Origin: Xanthoparmelia taractica
Taxonomy: Eukaryota; Ascomycota; Lecanoromycetes; Lecanorales; Parmeliaceae
Assembly: GCA_033085395.1 (NCBI GenBank)
Contig: JANQBS010000068.1
Location: 62,001 to 126,000 of the forward strand
DNA: 64,000 nt
Reading direction: 5' to 3'
In this document: one piece after another, positions 22,523-33,942 of the stretch
Layout of the letters: each line of letters starts with the position of its first letter
Numbering within the stretch: the stretch's first letter is position 1
Program-made: the position numbers and the translations under genes
Notes under the pieces: model-generated
The model's input: the letters and a program-made list of their open reading frames with translations, nothing else
What the model was told of the DNA's origin: nothing
Database searches by the model: none

Positions 22523-22832
22523 TGCCCAAGAAACCTGATGGTTTCATTAATTAGCAATTTATTCGCTGGAAGTGATCTCAAATCCTCACCCATGTATTTC
22601 GATCTATACGGATTTCTGTGCAATACGATATGACCAAGAAATAGCCTCTTCAAAGCTGTGGAAGCACGGGTGCGCGGCGGAGAGTCTCGTCGACTTTGGC
22701 GGGGAAAGGTTAATCCCTTTCCGTCAACTTGATCGTCGCTTCCGCCGTGGCTTCTGTAGAATGTTAGAGTTCCCAGTATCACCGCAAATTGAATGGGCTT
22801 GCGTTTGTGGTTGACCATTTCTATAGCCTACA

Positions 22833-24798
22833 ATGGACTATTCATCGCTTCCCAATGACCCAGACCATCCTGCAGGGGCTGATCCCTGGCAGTCCTCTCC
22901 TCAACCCACAAGAACAAGCTTCCCTCAACCAGAGTCTGCAAGAGAACCCGATTCGCCTACAGGAAAGCAAGAGCCATTGACTCCTGAACCTGAGCAACAA
23001 GAAGAACAAGTAGATGCGAGTGATCAAGAGTCGCCCAATGCTTCTAGCTACGAAGAACCTCCATCCAAGGCGAATGGTACCGGGAGAATACCCAGCAGAT
23101 CAGATACTGCGAGCGATATCCGGTTCCAAGGGCCACCATTGACTGAAGAAGAGCTTCGGCAACAACAGCTATACCAACAACGGCAACACGAGCGGTATCA
23201 GCAGGCAATTCACGCGCAACAGCATGCAAGAGGTCCTGGGCCTCAGCGATATCACCCCGGCGCTCGTGCTGGGCAAAGGCAGCCTCCACAATACAGATTG
23301 CAAGCGAAAATCACTGGTCTTGAGCGGACGGGGAAGAAGGACCCTGCCATCATATTCGATGTTCATGTAAGTCTACCAAAGCTTTGGAGAGTAGCGTCTG
23401 TAAGGAGGCTAACGATTGACAGACGAATCTCCCCAAATTTCGGACCACACAAGTTCGAGCCATAAAACGCACCCACTCCGAATTCGTCAAGTTAGCAGAC
23501 CATCTGATCTCCTCCAACCCAGAAGCCTTTGTACCCGCAGTACCTCCTGCTCTCACCTCCGCCGGTGCCGGGACAGATGAAGATGAAGCTCGAACCAAGG
23601 CCGCGTTGCAGAGATGGCTCAATTATGTTTGTGGTAATGATGTTCTCATGAGGGACGACGAGATGGTGTTCTTTGTGGAAAGCGACGCTGGATACAGCCC
23701 TATGATAAGAATGAAGCAGCCAGCTACTGGGGTACGGAGAAAGGTCATCAAACAGTTTGCGCCGCCGCCAGATGACACGCCTGAGCTTCATGATGCCCGG
23801 CCTATCGTCAAACTCTTCTACCTCGGGACTATGGAGACCGCCCAGAAGGTTGACCGGGTGGTGAAAGCGAGACGAGGTGAGCAAGTCATCTAGTCCAATG
23901 CGCTTGCACAGTTTACTAATGCATTCCAGGGCTCGGTCTGGCGGAATCAGATCTAGGCGTCAAGATCGGGCAACTCTCCGTCCAAGAAACTCATCCAGGT
24001 CTCGCAAGCGCATATCGCAAATTAGGCAAGATCATACAAACAACAGGTGACTATCATGCAGCGCAAGGCACAGCTGAAGCAACCACCATTGGCGATCCCC
24101 TGAACTACCACTCTTCTGATGCTCTCATTGTAAAAGAAACACTCACAAACCGCCATATTCTCCTCCGCGACCTCCTCACGGCCCAAGCAGCCACTCGTAA
24201 CAAACTGGCTGCCGCCGACAGGATCAAAGCCAGCAGCTCCGTACGTCGAGAAAAAGTCGATGAAGCTATCAGTGCTCTCGACGAAGCCAAAAGCCACGAA
24301 CAATATCTCACTCACAAAACACAGCGTGTGACGAGTAACCTGTTGCAAGAGAAACGCCGCTGGTTCGCTCGCACAGCTGCGGACCTTCGCGTCAGTATCC
24401 GCGAATACGTTCTACGTGAGATTGACTTTGAGCGCCGGACGTTAGCCACTCTGGAGGCTGTCCGGCCCGACGTACGAGCCATTGACGCGTCGGGTGGTCT
24501 GTCACGGCTGGGCCGGGAAGCACATCCAGTCACGCGCAGGACCAGTATGGCGTCTAGCCAGGGTCCGAGAGGGGACGCGTGGAGTGGTGTCCCCAGGAGG
24601 CCGGATGCCTTGGATCGGAGCGTCAGTGGAGGCTTTCCACCGAGCGTGAAGGAAGAAGACGGGGCGGATGGTGAAGAAGGAGGACGGAAGAGAGCGGGCA
24701 CTGGAGCTTCAAGCCTCAAGGGTGTGGCAGAGGAGCCGGACGATGACAGGATCGATGCAAAAAATGCGGCTAGCCGATTGGCTACGAGTACGTTTTGA
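22833..24798 (+). CDS. VPS17: Retromer subunit Vps17 (PX-BAR sorting nexin)
   Basis: Exons 22833-23366, 23423-23876 and 23930-24798 give 618 aa. A disordered, Gln/Pro-rich N-terminus of about 140 residues is followed by a PX domain (YRLQAKITGLERTGKKDPAI through KRTHSEFVKLADHL, residues about 150-265). A long helical BAR region runs from about 290 to 520 and includes the conserved SVQETHPGLASAYRKLGKI. The tail is acidic and Ser-rich. Vps17 pairs with Vps5 to form the membrane-bending half of retromer, which returns cargo receptors from endosomes to the Golgi. Introns are 56 and 53 nt. Confidence 0.93.
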
Positions 24799-25142
24799 GC
24801 GGAACAGCGAGTGTATCAAATAGGTCATGGAGATTAAAATGATTGGTATTGCGGATATGTGCAACAAACTTTTTGCATCCCTTATCCTCTCTCTTAGAGT
24901 TACAGCTGCTACTAATCACAAAGCCTTGTCCTGCAATGCATCAACTGCTTGACCTTACAGCCGCTATCGATCCAACCGTATCACGAAGACTATCCTCCGA
25001 TCCACCCCTGTCTGTCTGTGCCTTACTACACGTAATCCGCCAATACGATACATCTACTTCCATCATCGCCTCCAAGCCTTCATACAGCACGCATATACAT
25101 CCATCCATTACATCGATCCAACTATCCAACAACCCCACCTCC
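24799..25142. other. Convergent intergenic spacer
   Basis: About 340 bases between the converging VPS17 and the low-complexity gene. Pyrimidine-rich in the right half. Nothing supported. Confidence 0.5.
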
Positions 25143-26020
25143 TCATTCCTCCTCCCCACAAACAAGCTCCTCAACCCCCTTCTGCAACGCCCCCCTCACA
25201 GCCCTCTTATACACGCCCCCGCCCCTATTCCCCGCCACGTCCTGCGCCACCTCCGCCCAGTCAACTTGCCTCATGATGCTCTCGGCCGCGCGTTTTAGCT
25301 CTTGCCAGGAGATGGTTGATTGCTTTTTTCCCTTTTCTTTTTCTTTGGAGTCGTGTGCCGATTTCGTTTTTGTGGTGGTAGTCGTTGTTGCTGATGCCGT
25401 TGCTGATGCTGATGGTGAGGGGGAGGCGGACGAGGGGGACTGGTAATTGTAGGCGAGGGAGAATTTGGGGGTGCGTTGGAAGTGGGAGTGAGAACGCTGG
25501 CGCTGGCGTGGGGTAGACGGTAAGGGCGAAGGGGAGGGGGAAGGGGATCGAGGAGGAGAATTGGTGGTGTTGTTGGTGATGCAATGGCGTTTTGGGGGGG
25601 GAGTTTGCGGATCGTGGGCGAAGGGCCGCTTGAGGGCATTTTTCGTGGGGGTAGGCGAGGGCGTTGGGGGGAAGTGAGGGTTGCTGTTGACATGCATCGT
25701 CTTGGCGGGCTTTTGCGGCGTGAGGGGTTCTTTGGTTGAAGCGTGCTGCTCATTTGAGGCTGAGGGTGATGGCTGGAGAGAGTGCGAGTCGTGAGCGGGT
25801 GTCTGGATATACATACAGAGAGAAAAGAAAGTAAGGTGGGCCGGTAGGCGGTATGAAGCATGACTGATTGACCTACCTCGTTGGAACCCATTTTCATTTC
25901 CTGCGCTGTTGCATTCGTGGTGGGCTCGTCGCTCGGCGGATTCTCACTTGGTATCCTCACGAAGACATGAGCTAGGCGTACTGCTCCATTGGTGCTGGTG
26001 GACGAGGACTGCGCAGGCAT
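25143..26020 (-). CDS. Low-complexity, probably nuclear protein of unknown function
   Basis: Two exons, 26020-25877 and 25802-25143, in phase, 267 aa. The middle is dominated by Pro, Ser, Thr and Ala, with dense SPSP and PTP stretches and an (AT)-rich run of Ala/Thr. A basic bipartite segment (LKRPFAHDPQTPPPKRHC) looks like a nuclear localisation signal. The only globular-looking part is the C-terminal 60 residues (STISWQELKRAAESIMRQVD, then a W-A-E-V-A helix and YKRAVRGALQKGVEEL), preceded by a Lys/Glu-rich patch. I do not recognise the family. The same DNA is open in other frames, so identification rests on the intron fit and the conserved-looking C-terminus. Confidence 0.6.
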
Positions 26021-26287
26021 GGCGTGCGTGTATGTGGACTCGATGCGAGCGCGGCTGGTTGGAAGTAGAGGAGGCAGAGAGTGTAGCGAGCAATGGCGTC
26101 GCAAGAGTGAGGACTATGATGAAGCGAGCGACATAATCAAGGAGGCTGGTTGACGGACGGAGTCATGTAAAGTGAATTGATCACTCGAAAATTGATAGAT
26201 CAGACGACTCGACTGGCTCGACGCGTCGATATCATAGCAATACTTATGGCAGCTTTGCCAATTAAGTCAGTTGTGTAGTATCCTCTA

Positions 26288-26989
26288 TTAAAGATACTCT
26301 TCTTGGACAATTGACGCGCAAATACACGGCTGATGAGTTGGGAAGTCGATGGGAAGTGGGATTTCATCGTCTTCATCCCACCTCATCTCGATATATTCAA
26401 CGCGAACCTGCGACCCCATGGTCACGCTAGTCGGGCCGATCCCATGTATCGACCCATTTTTCTTCTCCATCTCTCCATACATTACAACCCTCTCACTCTC
26501 CCTCTTCAAAACCATGTTCTTCGATCCCAATTTCTCCGGCATCCCAGCCTTCATGGACAAGCCAACACACCCCAAAAATTGCTCCCACTGCGTCATTGGC
26601 GCGCCTCCGGGCCTTGACTTCGACTCTGCAAATTTGAACGAGCGGACGCCAATTTAGGACGCCGTACCAAGGGCCGGGCCAGCGGCATACCCCGGGCGTG
26701 TGCTGTTTTGGGGGGTTTAGTTGTAGTTGCCGGGGCGAGAGGGAAGGGAAGGTCAAGGAAAGAGAAAAAGACAGAGTTCACCTGGACGAGTCTGGTTGAA
26801 TTGGGCGTTTTGGATCCTGCTGATGATTCTGTCGCCAGGCACCATGTTATGACGGATCATATTACCCGGGGTCTGGCTTTCGATGAAATAGACGAAGCCC
26901 GTGTGCCAATTTGGAGAGGTTGTGGAAGTCGAGGAAACTTTTGCCAGAGCGCGGGTTAGTGTTGCCGTTTCCAAAAATCCAACATCCAT
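26288..26989 (-). CDS. Doubtful small two-exon gene
   Basis: Exons 26989-26782 and 26625-26288 join in phase across a 156-nt intron with a GTGAAC donor, giving 181 aa. No domain is recognised. The first exon (HTGFVYFIESQTPGNMIRHN, then MVPGDRIISRIQ) and the second exon (GSQVRVEYIEMRWDEDDEIPLP) look protein-like rather than random. Overlapping open frames exist on the plus strand and in another frame of exon 1, so the call is tentative. Confidence 0.3.
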
Positions 26990-28311
26990 GTCCCGTGGCG
27001 TGCTTCTGTGGTATCCACCACACTACGGATTACGGGTGGTGGCGCTGCGATTTCGATGGTGTCCGAGATTGTGGTATTTGCTTTTTTTTACGGGAAAACG
27101 GAGGATTCGCAGGATTTGCAGAGAGTTGGTTTTATAGATAGACAAATGCAGTAGTCGAGATTAAGACGTATTCACATTCGTGCTCTACATTCTCGCGGCG
27201 TAATTGAGTACCCAAAAGGCCAGTCAACCGACGACACTTTCATTTGACTTCAGGACGGCCGTTAGATGCGAAAGCCGAAATGTGATTCTTGAAGCCTTCG
27301 CTCTCATTCAGCAATTCCGAACAGCGGACTCCTTGGCCTTGCCATAGCCACGAGCCTAGCACAGCTCAATGATATCTTCAACAGAACGGCTCTGCCTGCC
27401 ATCACTCTAGTATGAAACAGAGTTACGGTGAGTGGAAGCAATCTGGATCGGCATAGCTCTCCACGCGCTTGCGTTATCGCTCGACCCAAGGCCATCATTA
27501 TATGAAGAAGCTCGGTACTGGCTCCCAGAAACCACTTCAATACGGCCTGTGGCAGCCCGCGAGCATCACGCTCATGTTCAGTACCAATACTAGCATCATT
27601 CTGCTTGATTCAGTCCTTCGAAAATCAGGCTCGCAGTACCACGCTTGCGCCTTCATTAATTGATGAAGGGTTGACGGCTCTTGTCCGAATTCATGGACTA
27701 AGCAACCGTGAAAGGAGTATCTTGTCAATATGAACGCTCTTTGGAGCCAAAGTCCTATAAACGGTGACCATTCAATGTAGAAGAAAACGCAGACTGCATC
27801 CTCAAGCCGGGTTTGATATCGCATTGAATTTCCATGTTGTAATGCTTTAGCAATGTCGCTTCGTTTGTCGGAGCAGCTCCTTCTCCAGCCTTGCTTTGGT
27901 CAATGACCAGTGGATCTCATTGAGTGAGGAGTCAAACACCGGTTTCGACATTTGCCTGGACCGCGTCGATATGATCCCCAAACATAAATGACCGACATGC
28001 ATTCACAGGCTGTACCGGCAACACTCGCAGTCACTCTTTGACTCGGACGGGGCTGAGCTCTATACGCTGGATGACCTGTTGCTGACATGCCGGCGATTGA
28101 AGGAGCCAAAAAGCATAGAGATCCGATTTTTGGTCGTGGCGGGCGAACTTAATACGAGACCTTCTGTGGAAGTGCCAATGAACGGGCGCTGATATGACGA
28201 GAGTCTCAGAACCTCTGACGACGTTCCCACAGGGTACACCAGACGCCCGTCGACTATGAGGAGAGTAGAAGAAAAGGGATTTGGGTACAAGTTTGAGAGC
28301 ATGAACGTGTA
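26990..28311. other. Intergenic region without supported genes
   Basis: About 1.3 kb. Several short frames on both strands, none longer than 100 codons with a recognisable motif, and no splice-compatible pair. It is the 3' flank of ADE8 and the 5' flank of the doubtful small gene. Confidence 0.45.
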
Positions 28312-29233
28312 TCATGACACGCCCTCAGAATTGCGGTTTTGTATCTTCTCGGCTATCATACGAGTTGCTGAGACGATGAGTTTATGCTCTTTCTCATGGA
28401 TTCTTTGCTCCAACATCTCAATGTTCTCGTCGACACCTTTGATAAAAGGTATCTCCTCTACCTACCGTATCGTTAGGAATGGTCCTGGTCGTCCTGATGC
28501 AAAACAAGAAGCGTTGACTCACAAGTATTGGCTCGCCGATGTCGACTTCTAAGATTACATAGTGCATCATTATTCCAGTCTTGTCAATCTTTCCTTGTAG
28601 CCATGCATCATGTGCTCGCTCGATGGCTTTAGCGCCATTGAATTTTCCCTAATCAAATCAATCCTGTGCGAACCCAAGAATGAGAAAACGGGTGCAGCCT
28701 ACCGGCAACGCAGGATGCAGATTGATAATGGGAACATGAGCCTCAGCAAGCGGGCCGAGAAACGTATCAGCTAGAATGGACATCCACCCAGCACAGACCA
28801 CTAAGTCTGGCTTGTCGGCAAGGACAATAGCAGCCAGGTCTTTGTCGAATTCTGTTCTTGCGTTGTCTCCGTATTTTTCTCTATACGGTATCAAATTACT
28901 TTGAGGAAAAGTCAGTAAGTCTGCTGTACGTCTAGTGGAGCCAACCTGTGGACAGTTTTACTGGTAGTGCGTAGGTATTGAAGCTTCTTTGGCTCGCACA
29001 AGTCCATAAGCCTTAACGCGGTTCGAGATAACTCGCACAATGCTACATCCTTTAAGAGCATCGTCTCTGGCGTCGATCAAGGCTTGGAGATTGGTTCCTG
29101 CGCAGACATAAATATATTGTTACTTCATCTCTAATAGATGGCGCAGCAGAAAACTCTGCGGTAGGAAAGAAAGTGATTACCAACCATTGCCTGATATCAA
29201 AACTGTAATTCGAACAGGATTCTGATTTGCCAT
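28312..29233 (-). CDS. ADE8: Phosphoribosylglycinamide formyltransferase (GAR transformylase)
   Basis: Five exons, 29233-29185, 29097-28962, 28898-28703, 28648-28523 and 28461-28312, give 218 aa, close to the yeast enzyme. It transfers a formyl group from 10-formyl-tetrahydrofolate to GAR in the third step of purine synthesis. The N-terminus has VLISGNGTNLQALIDA; the catalytic region INLHPALPG supplies the Asn and His, and VDIGEPI supplies the Asp. The first donor is the uncommon GTTGGT, but it restores SGNGTNLQ exactly. All other splice phases agree. It is divergent from the GT8-like gene across about 315 bp. Confidence 0.95.
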
Positions 29234-29548
29234 GCTTCTTAAGCTGCCTTTCGTCAAATTAGATCTATGGTGAGCAGTAATGTGACCCGTCACCCTACAC
29301 GTATATGTATGATACTTTAGCAAATGTATTTACTGAGTGATTTCATTGACAAGTCGAGCATGATAAAGTAATTGAAAGATATCCTGCCACTGCTTTTGAT
29401 AAGGCTGAGCGGACTCATTTCAGCCCTACCAAAACGCCCAGCCAACAAGCCAACAAGTAAACAAAAGCTTTCAAACAGGAAACTCTTCACATCCAAACCG
29501 CGCCCGCGCGCCCACCATGATACTCCGATCATAGCCTACCCACCTACC
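29234..29548. promoter_or_regulatory. Shared divergent promoter of ADE8 and the GT8-like gene
   Basis: About 315 bases separate the two ATGs. No coding frame is supported; this is presumably a shared upstream region. Confidence 0.5.
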
Positions 29549-30812
29549 ATGCTCCTCACAAGCGGCCAAATTTCCGTCGCCATCTCCTCCGGCGTCGGCA
29601 AGTCCCCCCAACAACCCAGTTCCCTCTCTCCCCCCCCCCAAAACCAACCCCACTAACAAAATCACAGTCTTCACCTTCACGACCCTCCTCTTCCTCTCAG
29701 GCTACATACTGCAACAGCAAACCGTGCGCTCCCTCCAAGTAGCCCTGCATCCTCCCCCGGCCCCACCCGCCCCCATCACGAACCCCGTGCTGCAAAAACA
29801 CTTTGGGAAACCGCCCGGCTCCGGCTACGGCAACGGAGGATTCTACGACAAGTTCCTGGCCAAGAACAAGCCGCGGGGCGGGTGGGCGAAGGCGGCGTAC
29901 GTGCAGTTGGTGCGGCGGCATGTGGAGGTGTGCGGGGCGGTGATGGGGATGCGGGAGGTGGAGAGGGGGCAGAGTATGGCGCAGAGGATTATTGTGTATC
30001 CGCGGGAATGGGATGGGGAGGTGGAGGAAGTTGGGGAGGAGGAGGGGTCAGACGGTAGGGATGGGAGAAGGGAAGAGGGGAGGAGGAGGGAGACGAGTAG
30101 GCGGTTGTTGAGGAAGGCGGCGAAGGAGTATAAGGTGATGTTGCAAGCTGTCGAGTCGATACCGGTGGTGGAGGGGAGTGGGGGTTTGACGGAAGAGGAG
30201 AAGTATCCTCTGATGAATTTACTGAGTTTGGTTCACTGCAATCGCATTCTCTTTTTACAACCGAGCGGGTTGATACTGGACTCGACGCCTTTGGATCTGT
30301 TATTCACGCTGCCGATGGAGAAACCTCTACTCGGTCTCTCAGCGCCAGACGACGAGAGCATGCAGCCCGCCATTCTTCTCATCGAACCCTCCAAAGAAAC
30401 ATACCGAGACATCAGCTCCTCCCTCCCCGAAGGCGCCTATCCAGACAGCGAATTTCTGCAACGCATACCCATTACGCCGGCACCAGCAGACGGCGAGAGT
30501 CCAATGACTTTGCTTGCTCAAACATCGGGACTGCGCAATGTAGATGCGCAATTCGATGCCACACAATTCTTTGACACGACAGCATACATACGACTATCGG
30601 ACGCAGACCTACCAGGACCAGAGTACGACGTCCCTAGGCAGGACTACATGCGCGCGATGCCCAGGTCGAAGCAAGCTAGGAAGGCCTGGGAAGGTGTGTA
30701 TGAAAGGTTCAGGGATGGGAGGATGGAGGTTTGCGGATTGGACTTGGAGCCCAGTGAATGGGATGGAAAGCGGTTGATGCAAGGCGTCCGTTTTGCTAGA
30801 GAAAAACGTTGA
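29549..30812 (+). CDS. GT8-like glycosyltransferase-fold protein, type II membrane anchor
   Basis: Two exons, 29549-29597 and 29668-30812, 397 aa. The intron begins GCAAGT and ends CACAG, with CACTAAC as a good branch site, so it is a GC-AG intron. Splicing creates a single N-terminal membrane anchor (VFTFTTLLFLSGYIL). The lumenal part resembles fungal family 8 glycosyltransferases: KAAYVQLVRR, an AKEYKVMLQAVE helix, then YPLMNLLSLVHCNRILFLQPSGLIL, followed by LDLLF. The site that normally reads D-x-D after the hydrophobic strand here reads QPSG, so metal and sugar-nucleotide binding may be lost. Golgi location is inferred from the anchor. A Gly/Glu/Arg-rich insert (about residues 155-185) is variable. 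Substrate unknown. Confidence 0.7.
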
Positions 30813-31318
30813 GACGCACGGCAAAGAGACTTCGAGGGCGCTGGAGGACAAAAGGTGCAAGAAGACGCGAAAGGCCAGTGATCCGAGATAATGCGATGCA
30901 AGCACGATTTCGTGATTTCGGAGGAATTCTTTGGGCATGCTTGTGATGATGGAGTCCTGTTGGTTGTCCAAGGCCTCGGGTTTCAACATGTATCTTTTGT
31001 CTCTTTTCCCCAAATGAAGTTTTGCTTTTGCCGGATAATTAGCTGTTAGATTGATGTTCATCCCATGGGATTCGACAATGATCAATCCTGCAGGTAGATA
31101 TGATTGCTATTGGTGAAGATAAAGTTCAAGCAGCGAGTGCATACGAAGTACTTAAACTTTCGATCATGCACGCCACGCACAGATTGATCAGCAACGCAGC
31201 AACCTTCAAAAAGAAACGTCAATACGTTTGCTTCGTAGACACAGTTCTAACCAAGTACCACTTGTAGCTGAGACCACTCGTAGCTGAGAATTTCACCCCA
31301 ACCTTTACCTTGGATATC
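30813..31318. other. Convergent intergenic spacer
   Basis: About 500 bases between the converging GT8-like gene and VMS1. No supported feature. Confidence 0.5.
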
Positions 31319-33319
31319 TCAACGTCTTCCAAGTCTCGCTTCCGCTGCCCTGGCTCGCCTCTCACGCTCTACCATCATGCGCGTCTGAGGTGTCATACCT
31401 CTGCCGTCTTCCTCCCGGCGCTCCTCAGCTGTCTTCTCCACAGCCACTAGCCCTCTTCCAGCTTTTTTCAGCCCGTTGTCCACCACCCTAACCTCGTTTC
31501 TCAATCGGTCTTCTTCGGCCTTCCTCCTCTCCAGCTCAGCTTTACAAGCTTCCGCACGCTCCCATTCTTCCCTCTTATCAGCCTCAGCTTTTGACAGGGG
31601 AGCAGGGATGTGAGCAGAGTTCCAGTTCCATTTGCCCTCTCCTAGTTCACTGCGGGCAACTCTGAAGGCGTCTCTAGTCCCTCTCTCCCCAGCTAGATCA
31701 AAAGCAGTCTTCCCATCCTTGTTGACTACCGAGGGATCAACTCCCGCCTTTGTCAGCAGCGCTAGTACAACTGCTGGGCTGTTGACAGAGGAAGCTAGAT
31801 GCAAAGGCGTGGGGGCATGATGGTTCGCTTGGGTGGTTGGGGGGTCAAAAAGAAAATTGGGGGACAGCGAATTGGTCACAAGGTAAGAAAGGAGAGCAGG
31901 TACTTTGGAGCGGCGAACCAGAGCCTGTAGCTGCGTAGTGTGGAGCCTGGCTACTTCTTCTTCTTTTGAGGGCTTGGCTTTAGCCTCAAGAATGGGGGCA
32001 TTTGCTTGCGAAACAGCGCGGTCAGCCTCTGATTGCGCAGCTGTTGCTGCTGCCTCGGCAAGGGCGACTTCGTCGACATAGCTGACCTTGACGCGAGTGA
32101 CTTCGACGAATGCACGCATCAACTCAGCTTGTGTAGCACGTCTTGTGCTGAATGGGAACGTGCGATTCCTGGGATCATTCTGCCGTAGAACTTGGTCCTG
32201 ATAAGGGCCAAATAGTATACGCCGATTTGAGCTACCGGTCGCGCGGACGAAGATGAGTTGAGAGGCAGCAATTAGATCTCTCCATTCTGCTAGAAGCGCA
32301 CGTATCTCTTGCTCTAGAGCAACTTCATTGTATCGACGTAAAGAAGAGCCGGCAGAATGCGCAGCGCCCTTGGCCGAATCGTTGGCAGATTGGGCGCCGC
32401 CTTGTTTGCGGCGTGTCGTATAACGGTGGAAGGTCTTGTGAGCGATAACAACCGCTTGACGCTGTTCGATTCCTGTAGTTTGTTTTCCCAGTCTAGGGGC
32501 GAGGGAGACGATCATGCCAGCAAAGTGGCCCCCACCAATCATGCAGAGGAAGATTTGCGGACTGGTCATTGTGGAGGGGAGTGGTGCACCATTTGAGTAA
32601 TGGGCAGGCAAAGGCTTTGCGGGAACAGGTCGGAGTTGCTTTTTGCGGACAACGTCAACAAGGTCGGGCTGTTCTAGTTCCGAGTTTGTGAAGACCGCTC
32701 TGTATATGCCCAGAGAAGTATTGTTGGGGATTAGAGGGGTCGAGAACCATACCAGTGGAGGTTTGTCGGGGCCTCTATTCTGCTTCTTAGACATAGACGC
32801 TTCCTGTGTACGTGGACGGCCTAGGTTAGCTTGCTTCTTCAGCAATGCACTCAGGGTGCTCTCTTTTGCTCCCTCGCCATCAGCTTCAGACTGCGAGGAC
32901 TCCGATCCCGAACCAGATATACTCTCATCTAAGTCATCAACCAGCTTTTCAAAATCATTCTCAGAGACGGATTGTGCGCCCCTAATCTTCTGTTTCAGAT
33001 TGTAGTTGTGCCAATCGGTTTTGACATGTAGACGCTGCTGTTGCACATTTGGAAAGGATGTTCCGCACAGCTGACACGTTGTCGAGGGCTTTGTTTCCCC
33101 ACTGAGCGTCTCTGCGTCTGTTCCCGACGCGCTTTCAGAAAAATGCGGTATGTTATTTAGTGGAGGGGGCAAAATCGTGGGATCTTTGAGTTGAAGGGTC
33201 AGGAGTAGCTCTTGGGGTAGGTTAAAGACTGAGTACATGGTCAGAGATGCCAAGCCGACAGGACTGGTCTTCTTACCATACAAAGGTCTTTTCAGCAGCT
33301 CTTCAGCGGTGTCAGACAT
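31319..33319 (-). CDS. VMS1: Vms1/ANKZF1-type peptidyl-tRNA hydrolase
   Basis: Two exons, 33319-33277 and 33228-31319, give 650 aa. The 48-nt intron has no stop and is a multiple of three, so the unspliced frame is also open. Splicing restores RPLYVFNLPQELL, the expected start. A C2H2 finger (CQLC ... H-x5-H) lies near residues 66-90. The VLRF1 catalytic domain follows (LCMIGGGHFAGMIV, then the QGGAQSA loop with the presumed catalytic Gln near residue 294). Ankyrin repeats (TPLHLASSVNSPAVVLALL) and a charged coiled coil end in an Arg-rich VIM-like tail that would bind Cdc48. Vms1 releases stalled nascent chains from 60S ribosomes in ribosome-associated quality control. An upstream in-frame ATG at 33454 exists but adds an atypical 45 residues. 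Confidence 0.9.
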   Translation of the reverse strand: MSDTAEELLKRPLYGKKTSPVGLASLTMYSVFNLPQELLLTLQLKDPTILPPPLNNIPHFSESASGTDAETLSGETKPSTTCQLCGTSFPNVQQQRLHVKTDWHNYNLKQKIRGAQSVSENDFEKLVDDLDESISGSGSESSQSEADGEGAKESTLSALLKKQANLGRPRTQEASMSKKQNRGPDKPPLVWFSTPLIPNNTSLGIYRAVFTNSELEQPDLVDVVRKKQLRPVPAKPLPAHYSNGAPLPSTMTSPQIFLCMIGGGHFAGMIVSLAPRLGKQTTGIEQRQAVVIAHKTFHRYTTRRKQGGAQSANDSAKGAAHSAGSSLRRYNEVALEQEIRALLAEWRDLIAASQLIFVRATGSSNRRILFGPYQDQVLRQNDPRNRTFPFSTRRATQAELMRAFVEVTRVKVSYVDEVALAEAAATAAQSEADRAVSQANAPILEAKAKPSKEEEVARLHTTQLQALVRRSKVPALLSYLVTNSLSPNFLFDPPTTQANHHAPTPLHLASSVNSPAVVLALLTKAGVDPSVVNKDGKTAFDLAGERGTRDAFRVARSELGEGKWNWNSAHIPAPLSKAEADKREEWERAEACKAELERRKAEEDRLRNEVRVVDNGLKKAGRGLVAVEKTAEERREEDGRGMTPQTRMMVERERRARAAEARLGRR

Positions 33320-33942
33320 TTTACTTGTATATTCTTGGGCGAAGCCTGTCCACAGAGAGGGATCCGGTGATCTCTCGGGTGTTGAAAGTGAAAGCGAAAG
33401 GCCTTGCCACCTCTTGGCATTAGGTCTCTTAAGAAGCGGTTGACCTTTCTTCATTCAAACTTCGCCATTTCAATGCCACTGGATGTTGTATTCATCATGT
33501 TGTATTTATTATGGCTAAAGTGTCTTTCTTAGTACTTTTTCTAGAAGACATTCTCGATAGCGCCAGTGCCGAGAGAATTTCATCATTATCAAACATTGTA
33601 GCTTTTGACAATAAGTTTGATTCTGAAGGTCCACCTATTCATTGTTGAGAAAGCCCGCATTACACCTTGCTCAGTGTAATTGATAGATAAGAATAAGGTA
33701 CATTTGGATTCTAAGAAGCTGTAGAGATTTTGCACCCGCTCAAAGGTCGCTGAACCGCTAGCGCTCTATATAGTCGGCATCTTGACGAATGGCCTACATC
33801 TGTTGACAACAAGGAAGTGAATCGGTCTATGAAGAGGCTGCCAAAATGTTCTTGCCATGAGAGACCTCGGAATTGAAGTGTTGAAGTCTCTACCATCTCA
33901 TCAAACACTTTTTCATAGCATACGCTCACCGACTTCCAAAGT
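33320..33942. other. Intergenic region upstream of VMS1
   Basis: About 620 bases between VMS1 and the 3' end of RVS167. It is A/T-rich for this window around 33480-33700. No gene supported. Confidence 0.5.

Noticed and set aside
26333..26657. Plus-strand frames opposite the doubtful small gene
   Set aside because: They lack motifs and are largely shadows of the minus-strand frames.
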